Shown: one piece after another, positions 6,324 to 9,923 of the stretch | Numbering within the stretch: the stretch's first letter is position 1 | How the letters are laid out: each line of letters begins with the position of its first letter | Assembly: GCA_964654605.1 (NCBI GenBank) | Contig: CAZZLW010000027.1 | Coordinates: 1 to 9,923, forward strand | Length of the DNA stretch: 9,923 nucleotides | Origin: Raineya sp964654605 | Lineage (GTDB): Bacteria > Bacteroidota > Bacteroidia > Cytophagales > Thermonemataceae | Reading direction: 5' to 3' | The notes under the pieces: generated by a model | Told to the model about the DNA's origin: nothing | Seen by the model: the letters and a program-made list of their open reading frames with translations, nothing else | Databases searched by the model: none | Made by a program: the position numbers and the translations under genes

Positions 6324-7515
6324 TCCCCACCATTTTACGGATATTCCAAATGTTGTAAAGGATAGTAAAGGCGAGGAATAGCAGTTCAAAAATCAGAACC
6401 AATGGCTCAAAATTAGAAAAATAGCTAACGCCTCTTTGTTGCATAAAGCTGTAAAATACAAAAATAAGAACATTTGCCATTACTATTCCCAATACTCCAA
6501 AGAGCAGTATAAAACGTAAGAAACTACTAATCAGATAATTTGCCAAAACTTTGTGCGTGTAACCCAACTGCAAGAGCAAAGCAATTTCGTTTTGGGCTTC
6601 ACTTAAAATAAGCCTGAAAGTCAGTGTAATGATTACTACGGAAAGTAGTACAAAGGCAATTCCCAAGATGCCAATAGCACCCACCACCTCTACAACTTGC
6701 CCTGCAATTTGGCTGATGAGCGTTTTTTCTTTGCTTACTTGATAGTTTTTTTCTTTTAAGTATTGAGCAAGGTCGGGGCTGGCGGGGTTTTTTACTTTCA
6801 GGACAATCCGAGCAGGGTCGGGGGTAGCGTCTTTGTTGCCAATGGTTTCGTTTGCCCACTTCAAAAAACTTTCAGGTACTAAAATAGAGGGGATTCGTTC
6901 CTCAAAACCTGCTATGCGTAAATTGACGATTTTTTCGCCCCTGTTTGTGTATATGCGTGCCTGAATCGTGGGTAAAGTGGGTAAGATGCTTTCGCTGAGC
7001 AGAGGCAACCCTTGCGAAGGAGCATATACGAAATTGTATTGGTCAACAAAATCTTTGGGAATAATCACAGGGACATACTTGCTTTCAGGTGTCCAGTTCC
7101 ATTTGGGGGGCAGTTTCATCAAAAATTCATCGGCAACGGCTTCAAAAAAAAGCTCTGTCTGAAACTGAATGAAATCATTGCCATAAGCCCATACTTTGAA
7201 ATTACCCGACTGAAAAACACCTAATTTTTCTGTAAAAGGCTGTTTGCGGAGTTCTTCCAGTTCGGTTTGCGAAAAACGAGAAGCCCCCAATACATTCAGA
7301 ATGGTTACTTCTTTGCTTAAAATAATGTAGTTGGGAAGGTTGGTTTCGTTGCTGAAAGTTTTGCGAATTTGTAAATACACATAAAGCGAAACAATCATCA
7401 GGACAAAACCTAATAAAAAGCCAATACCTGCAAAAAAAAGTTGCTTTTGGCTTTTTTCTGTTCGGAAAATTTTTTGCAGAGCAGAATGAATTTTTTTGCT
7501 AGTGGTGGCAGTCAT
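6316..7515 (-). CDS. FtsX-like ABC transporter permease
   Basis: It is a 399-residue inner-membrane protein with the FtsX/MacB topology: a cytoplasmic basic N-terminus, TM1 at about 26-48, a large periplasmic domain (about 50-270), then three helices at about 274-301, 332-357 and 372-391. Between TM2 and TM3 lies SEAQNEIALLLQLGYTHK, the EIxLLxxLG coupling helix that in this family contacts an ATPase partner. Family members act in cell division hydrolase control, lipoprotein release or efflux. No ATPase gene is adjacent, so the partner must be encoded elsewhere. The length is close to that of LolC/E-type permeases, but the specific role cannot be read from the sequence. Start ATG at 7513-7515; the divergent DUF4834 gene starts 69 bp away, so both promoters must share this short interval. 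Confidence 0.85.
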   Translation of the reverse strand: MTATTSKKIHSALQKIFRTEKSQKQLFFAGIGFLLGFVLMIVSLYVYLQIRKTFSNETNLPNYIILSKEVTILNVLGASRFSQTELEELRKQPFTEKLGVFQSGNFKVWAYGNDFIQFQTELFFEAVADEFLMKLPPKWNWTPESKYVPVIIPKDFVDQYNFVYAPSQGLPLLSESILPTLPTIQARIYTNRGEKIVNLRIAGFEERIPSILVPESFLKWANETIGNKDATPDPARIVLKVKNPASPDLAQYLKEKNYQVSKEKTLISQIAGQVVEVVGAIGILGIAFVLLSVVIITLTFRLILSEAQNEIALLLQLGYTHKVLANYLISSFLRFILLFGVLGIVMANVLIFVFYSFMQQRGVSYFSNFEPLVLIFELLFLAFTILYNIWNIRKMVGKY

Positions 7516-7550
7516 AGTGGTTTTGAAAATGCAATGTTAGGAAAATTTTG

Positions 7551-7558
7551 TATCTTTG
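7551..7558 (+). promoter_or_regulatory. Candidate -7 promoter element for the DUF4834-purE unit
   Basis: TATCTTTG matches TAnnTTTG exactly, 26 bp before the ATG at 7585. A TTG occurs at 7523-7525 but the 25-bp spacing is longer than usual, so the -33 element is unconvincing. Confidence 0.45.
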
Positions 7559-7584
7559 GCAAATTTTGCTCAAATCATAGGAAT

Positions 7585-7791
7585 ATGTGGAAAAAAATTT
7601 TGCTTCTGATAGTTTTTGTGTATTTGTTTTTGCGTTTTTGGAGAGTTATTTTTGCTTGGCTTCGCCGAAATTTAGGAAGTGAAACCCAAAAAATTCATTT
7701 ACACATTACCCACGAGCATATTGTTTCAGAAAAAAATAAACGAAAAATAAAAGACGAAGGCGAATATGTTGATTTTGAGGAAGTAAAGTAG
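7585..7791 (+). CDS. Small single-pass membrane protein, DUF4834-like
   Basis: The frame is open further upstream, but the ATG at 7585 is chosen. It gives a 68-residue protein beginning MWKKILLLIVFVYLFLRF, a hydrophobic helix (about residues 4-22) right at the N-terminus, and upstream codons would overlap the permease start and the candidate promoter. After the helix come a basic stretch (RNLGSETQK), then a charged tail ending in KIKDEGEYVDFEEVK, where the acidic DEGEYVDFEE element looks conserved in the family. Function is unknown. Small proteins of this pattern annotated DUF4834 are commonly found in Bacteroidota, and the acidic YVDFEE end fits my recollection. It is followed after 54 bp by purE on the same strand, so co-transcription is plausible. 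Confidence 0.72.
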   Translation: MWKKILLLIVFVYLFLRFWRVIFAWLRRNLGSETQKIHLHITHEHIVSEKNKRKIKDEGEYVDFEEVK

Positions 7792-7804
7792 GGAAAACTA
7801 AAAC

Positions 7805-7837
7805 AATAAGTTCAACTTTTCAAACTCTAAACTTATT
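7805..7837 (+). promoter_or_regulatory. Inverted repeat in the purE leader
   Basis: AATAAGTT (7805-7812) and AACTTATT (7830-7837) form a perfect 8-bp arm pair around a 17-nt loop, ending 8 nt before the purE ATG. The stem has only one G-C pair, so an RNA hairpin would be weak; as DNA it could equally be a protein-binding palindrome. No T-run follows, so it is not a terminator. Confidence 0.35.
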
Positions 7838-7845
7838 TGGCGGCT

Positions 7846-8337
7846 ATGGCACAGGTAGGAATTATTATGGGAAGTCAGTCGGATTTACCTATTATGCAAG
7901 AGGCGGCGGATTTTCTGTCGGAGTTGCAAATTCCTTTTGAACTGACTATCGTTTCGGCTCATCGGACACCCGAAAGAATGTTTGAATATGCGAAAACTGC
8001 GTATCAGAGAGGTTTGCGGGTAATCGTTGCAGGGGCAGGAGGGGCGGCTCATTTGCCAGGTATGGTGGCTTCGCTTACGGCTTTGCCCGTGATAGGTGTG
8101 CCTATCAAATCTTCTAATTCTATTGATGGCTGGGATTCGGTGCTTTCTATCTTGCAAATGCCCGCAGGAGTGCCTGTGGCAACGGTTGCTTTGAATGGTG
8201 CGAAAAACGCAGGCATTTTAGCGGCGGAAATTTTGGCTACTTCCGATGAAAAAATTTATCAAAAGCTCCTTGCCTTCAAGGAAAGTTTGAAAGAGAAAAT
8301 TCACAAGCAAATTGAAAGTTTGAAAGGAGAGAAATAA
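7846..8337 (+). CDS. purE: N5-carboxyaminoimidazole ribonucleotide mutase (PurE, class I)
   Basis: It converts N5-CAIR to CAIR in de novo purine synthesis, acting in the cytoplasm as an octamer. The 163-residue length is typical of class I. Motifs in order: MGSQSDLP (G9, S12, D13; phosphate and substrate binding), SAHRTPERM with the catalytic H39, VAGAGGAAHLPGMVAS near 64-79, PVIGVPI, and MPAGVPVATVALNGAKNAGILAAEIL near the C-terminus. The ATG at 7846 is preferred over an in-frame TTG at 7837, because the family begins just before the GIIMGS strand. The partner purK is not adjacent in this window. The preceding small membrane protein gene is 54 bp upstream; a candidate promoter is ahead of that gene, and a weak inverted repeat lies in the spacer. 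Confidence 0.96.
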   Translation: MAQVGIIMGSQSDLPIMQEAADFLSELQIPFELTIVSAHRTPERMFEYAKTAYQRGLRVIVAGAGGAAHLPGMVASLTALPVIGVPIKSSNSIDGWDSVLSILQMPAGVPVATVALNGAKNAGILAAEILATSDEKIYQKLLAFKESLKEKIHKQIESLKGEK

Positions 8338-8409
8338 ACCAAATTTATCAAAATCTATGAAAGTAGATTTGGAAAGTTGGAAATTAGAAAATTTAGCTCT
8401 TTAACTGAA

Positions 8410-8442
8410 AGCAATGAGGTTGCTCAAAGCGACATCATCGCT
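8410..8442 (+). other. Tandem pair of 5-bp hairpins
   Basis: AGCAA-TGAGG-TTGCT (8410-8424) is followed three bases later by AGCGA-CATCA-TCGCT (8428-8442). Both have perfect 5-bp stems and 5-nt loops and stand out as a GC-richer patch in AT-rich DNA. This could be part of a small structured RNA or a pair of protein-binding palindromes. No T-run follows directly. Confidence 0.35.
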
Positions 8443-8652
8443 CTAAGCCCGAAAAAAACATCTTAAAATTCACTTTTTTGGAAGGAAATTTCTATTGTTG
8501 TTCTTTGATTTTTTTTTCTAAACGGACTTTTTAAGGGACGACTACTTAATTTCCTGCAATATTTTTTGCTTTTTAGATTTTTTTGTTATTATTTTGCAGT
8601 TTTGAAACTAATTTCGCTTGTACTTTGTTACTAAAATGCTTATGAGCAGAAA

Positions 8653-8694
8653 TCACAGAAATTGTGAAAGCAATTTCCGTGTATCTGTTTTTTT
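8653..8694 (+). promoter_or_regulatory. Alternative hairpins plus T-run before the sigma-factor start
   Basis: Two overlapping structures are possible. TCACA-GAAAT-TGTGA (8653-8667) forms a 5-bp stem. Alternatively CACAGAAATTG (8654-8664) pairs with CAATTTCCGTG (8671-8681) around a TGAAAG loop, giving 10 pairs with one A-C mismatch. They cannot form together. The longer hairpin is followed by TATCTG and a seven-T run (8688-8694), 27 bp before the ATG. It may be a purE terminator or an attenuator-like leader. Confidence 0.45.
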
Positions 8695-8721
8695 ATGTTT
8701 TAACCAAACTACGTTAAAAAA

Positions 8722-9585
8722 ATGAGACAGCTCAAGATTAGCAAACAAATTACTAATCGTGAAAGTCAATCTTTGGACAAGTATCTCCAAGAAATTGGAA
8801 AGGTAGATTTGCTTACGCCTGATGAGGAAGTAGAGCTTGCCAAACGTATCCGAGAAGGCGACCGCTTGGCTTTGGAAAAACTCACCAAAGCAAATTTGCG
8901 TTTTGTGGTGTCGGTAGCCAAGCAATATCAGAATCAGGGGCTTTCCTTGGGCGACCTCATCAATGAAGGTAATTTAGGACTTATCAAAGCCGCTCAACGC
9001 TTTGATGAAACACGTGGTTTCAAATTTATTTCCTATGCTGTTTGGTGGATAAGACAATCCATTTTGCAGGCTCTTGCCGAGCAGTCGCGTATTGTTCGCT
9101 TGCCTTTGAACCGTGTAGGCTCGCTCAATAAAATTTCTAAAACTTTTTCGGAGCTGGAGCAAAAATTTGAAAGAGAACCTTCCCCCGAAGAGCTCGCAGA
9201 AGTGTTGGAAGTAGCTACTTCGGAAGTAGTAGATACCCTGAAAATTTCGGGCAGACACGTTTCTATGGATGCTCCCTTTGTACAAGGCGAAGAAAACAGC
9301 CTTTTAGATGTTTTGGAAAATGATGGCGAAGAAAGTCCCGATACAGGTCTGATAAACGATTCGCTACGTAAAGAAATTCAAAGGGCTTTATCTACGCTTA
9401 CCCCACGCGAAGCAGATGTGGTTACTCTTTATTTCGGTTTGAATGGCGAAAATGCTCTTACATTAGAAGAAATTGGCGAAAAATTCAATCTTACACGTGA
9501 GCGGGTGCGTCAGATTAAGGAAAAAGCTATTCGCCGTTTGCGTCATACTTCACGTAGCAAAGCCCTGAAACCTTATTTAGGATAA
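8722..9585 (+). CDS. rpoD: Primary sigma factor of RNA polymerase (RpoD/SigA family)
   Basis: It directs RNA polymerase to housekeeping promoters. The 287-residue form lacking region 1.1 is the usual Bacteroidota primary sigma factor. Region 1.2 is SLDKYLQEIGKVDLLTPDEE (17-36). Region 2 holds NLRFVVSVAKQYQNQGLSLGDLI (58-80), then FDETRGFKFISYAVWWIRQSI (94-114) for -10 recognition and melting, and SRIVRLP at 122-128. Region 3 follows, and region 4 contains the LTPREADVVTLYFGL segment and the helix-turn-helix LTLEEIGEKFNLTRERVRQI (246-265). All regions are intact. The start MRQLKISKQITNRESQSLDKYL is the standard Bacteroidota N-terminus. The Bacteroidota sigma factor recognises TTG / TAnnTTTG boxes like those proposed here. 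The gene stands alone, with a long leader and a strong terminator. Confidence 0.95.
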   Translation: MRQLKISKQITNRESQSLDKYLQEIGKVDLLTPDEEVELAKRIREGDRLALEKLTKANLRFVVSVAKQYQNQGLSLGDLINEGNLGLIKAAQRFDETRGFKFISYAVWWIRQSILQALAEQSRIVRLPLNRVGSLNKISKTFSELEQKFEREPSPEELAEVLEVATSEVVDTLKISGRHVSMDAPFVQGEENSLLDVLENDGEESPDTGLINDSLRKEIQRALSTLTPREADVVTLYFGLNGENALTLEEIGEKFNLTRERVRQIKEKAIRRLRHTSRSKALKPYLG

Positions 9586-9598
9586 TACCAATAGCAAT

Positions 9599-9624
9599 GC
9601 CTCACAATTTCTGTGAGGCTTTTT
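9599..9624 (+). terminator. Rho-independent terminator of the sigma-factor gene
   Basis: Perfect 8-bp stem GCCTCACA (9599-9606) / TGTGAGGC (9612-9619) with an ATTTC loop, followed by TTTTT (9620-9624), 13 bp after the stop. It sits just before the stop codon of the converging minus-strand gene; no T-run follows on that strand. Confidence 0.92.
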
Positions 9625-9627
9625 AAC

Positions 9628-9923
9628 TTAATACGAAACCTTTTCTACAAATACTCTATCCTTCACCACTACCACTGCCAGCAAATTCAGCATTTTTTTG
9701 CTTTGCAAAAGACTATCATTTTGGTAATAACTTAAAATTTGCTCTTTTGCCTCTTGCATTGTGTCTGCAAGCAGGTTTTCTTGCTCTTTTTTCAGATATT
9801 TTAGCTCAATAGCAAACTGATGATGCGTAAAAGGATTGTTAGGACGGATAAATAACTCTATATCCACATAACCTCCTCCTGCTACTTCTCGCTCACTCTG
9901 CACCCAAAAAATATTTGCATTTA
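9628..9923 (-). CDS. C-terminal part of a PD-(D/E)XK nuclease-superfamily protein (truncated by the window edge)
   Basis: The frame is open to the right edge: upstream of the GTG at 9901-9903 it continues as ...NANIFWV without a stop, so the GTG is not the true start and about 98 residues of the C-terminus are seen. The pattern is ERE, then GGGYVDIELFIRP, then HQFAIELKYLKKEQ. The D of YVDIE and the E-x-K of IELKY form the D...ExK core of the PD-(D/E)XK fold, followed by a helix (MQEAKEQILSYY) and a final strand with LLAVVVVKDRVFVEKV. This matches the C-terminal nuclease-like domain of AAA-ATPase-like/DUF1703 proteins that are abundant in Bacteroidota and often present in many copies. The N-terminal ATPase part would lie outside the window. 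Cellular role and nuclease activity are unproven. Confidence 0.8.
   Translation of the reverse strand, partial: NANIFWVQSEREVAGGGYVDIELFIRPNNPFTHHQFAIELKYLKKEQENLLADTMQEAKEQILSYYQNDSLLQSKKMLNLLAVVVVKDRVFVEKVSY

Larger units (their letters stand above)
8338..8721 (+). other. Long non-coding leader/intergenic stretch upstream of the sigma-factor gene
   Basis: This AT-rich 384-bp gap holds no convincing gene. Visible in it are a TAGATTTG box at 8364-8371, a 15-codon ATG frame (8357-8404; MKVDLESWKLENLAL), two tandem small hairpins at 8410-8442, several T-runs (for example 8509-8518), and a set of alternative hairpins at 8653-8681 followed by a T-run. Its length suggests a long 5' leader or a small RNA in front of the sigma-factor gene. 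Confidence 0.5.

Noticed and set aside
7441..7584. 48-residue N-terminal extension of the DUF4834-like protein
   Set aside because: It is antisense to the permease start, crosses the candidate promoter, and has a composition unlike the rest; the ATG at 7585 starts a clean membrane helix.
9599..9624. Bidirectional terminator serving the PD-(D/E)XK gene as well
   Set aside because: On the minus strand the stem is followed by ATTGCTATTGG, without a T-run, so only plus-strand termination is supported.
1..9923. CRISPR array, tRNA or rRNA genes
   Set aside because: No regularly spaced direct repeats with spacers and no tRNA or rRNA hallmark sequence were seen on either strand.

Overview
The window looks like an AT-rich chromosomal segment from a Bacteroidota bacterium, most likely a gliding-type lineage (Cytophagia/Flavobacteriia-like). 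Three things point there: a GldC gliding-motility homologue, a short (287 aa) primary sigma factor with no long N-terminal extension, and several TAnnTTTG boxes that match the Bacteroidota -7 promoter element. A DUF4834-type small membrane protein next to purE also fits. I cannot name a genus.

Layout. 1-147 is the 3' fragment of a plus-strand gene, probably an outer-membrane/multicopper-oxidase-associated C-terminal domain. It is cut short at an IS982-family insertion sequence whose DDE transposase lies at 149-1072 on the minus strand. 1073-1341 is a non-coding, AT-rich junction with a tnp promoter box, a hairpin terminator and a partial direct repeat. 1342-2457 is alanine dehydrogenase (ald) with its own terminator. 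2569-4442 holds a probable two-gene operon: an isoprenyl diphosphate synthase and a nucleoside (uridine-type) phosphorylase. 4515-4865 is gldC, converging with only 3 bp between stop codons on a minus-strand pair: an FtsX-type permease (6316-7515) and a DHHW/AlgX-like SGNH-type membrane-anchored protein (4869-6236). Divergently from the permease, a small DUF4834-like membrane protein (7585-7791) and purE (7846-8337) run on the plus strand. A 384-bp non-coding stretch with several small hairpins leads to the primary sigma factor gene (8722-9585) and a strong terminator. The window ends inside the C-terminal part of a minus-strand PD-(D/E)XK-type protein (9628-9923).

The genes are mostly housekeeping: amino-acid catabolism, isoprenoid supply, nucleoside salvage, purine synthesis and sigma factor. 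The accessory part is the IS-truncated gene at the left edge and the PD-(D/E)XK protein at the right edge. I see no convincing new multi-gene system. The signals most worth a second look are non-coding: (i) two mutually exclusive hairpins plus a T-run just before the sigma-factor start, sharing a 15-nt element in inverted orientation with that gene's own terminator; (ii) a gldC terminator embedded antisense in the 3' coding end of the DHHW gene; (iii) a 7-bp tandem repeat overlapping the permease stop codon; and (iv) the missing remainder of the IS-interrupted gene.
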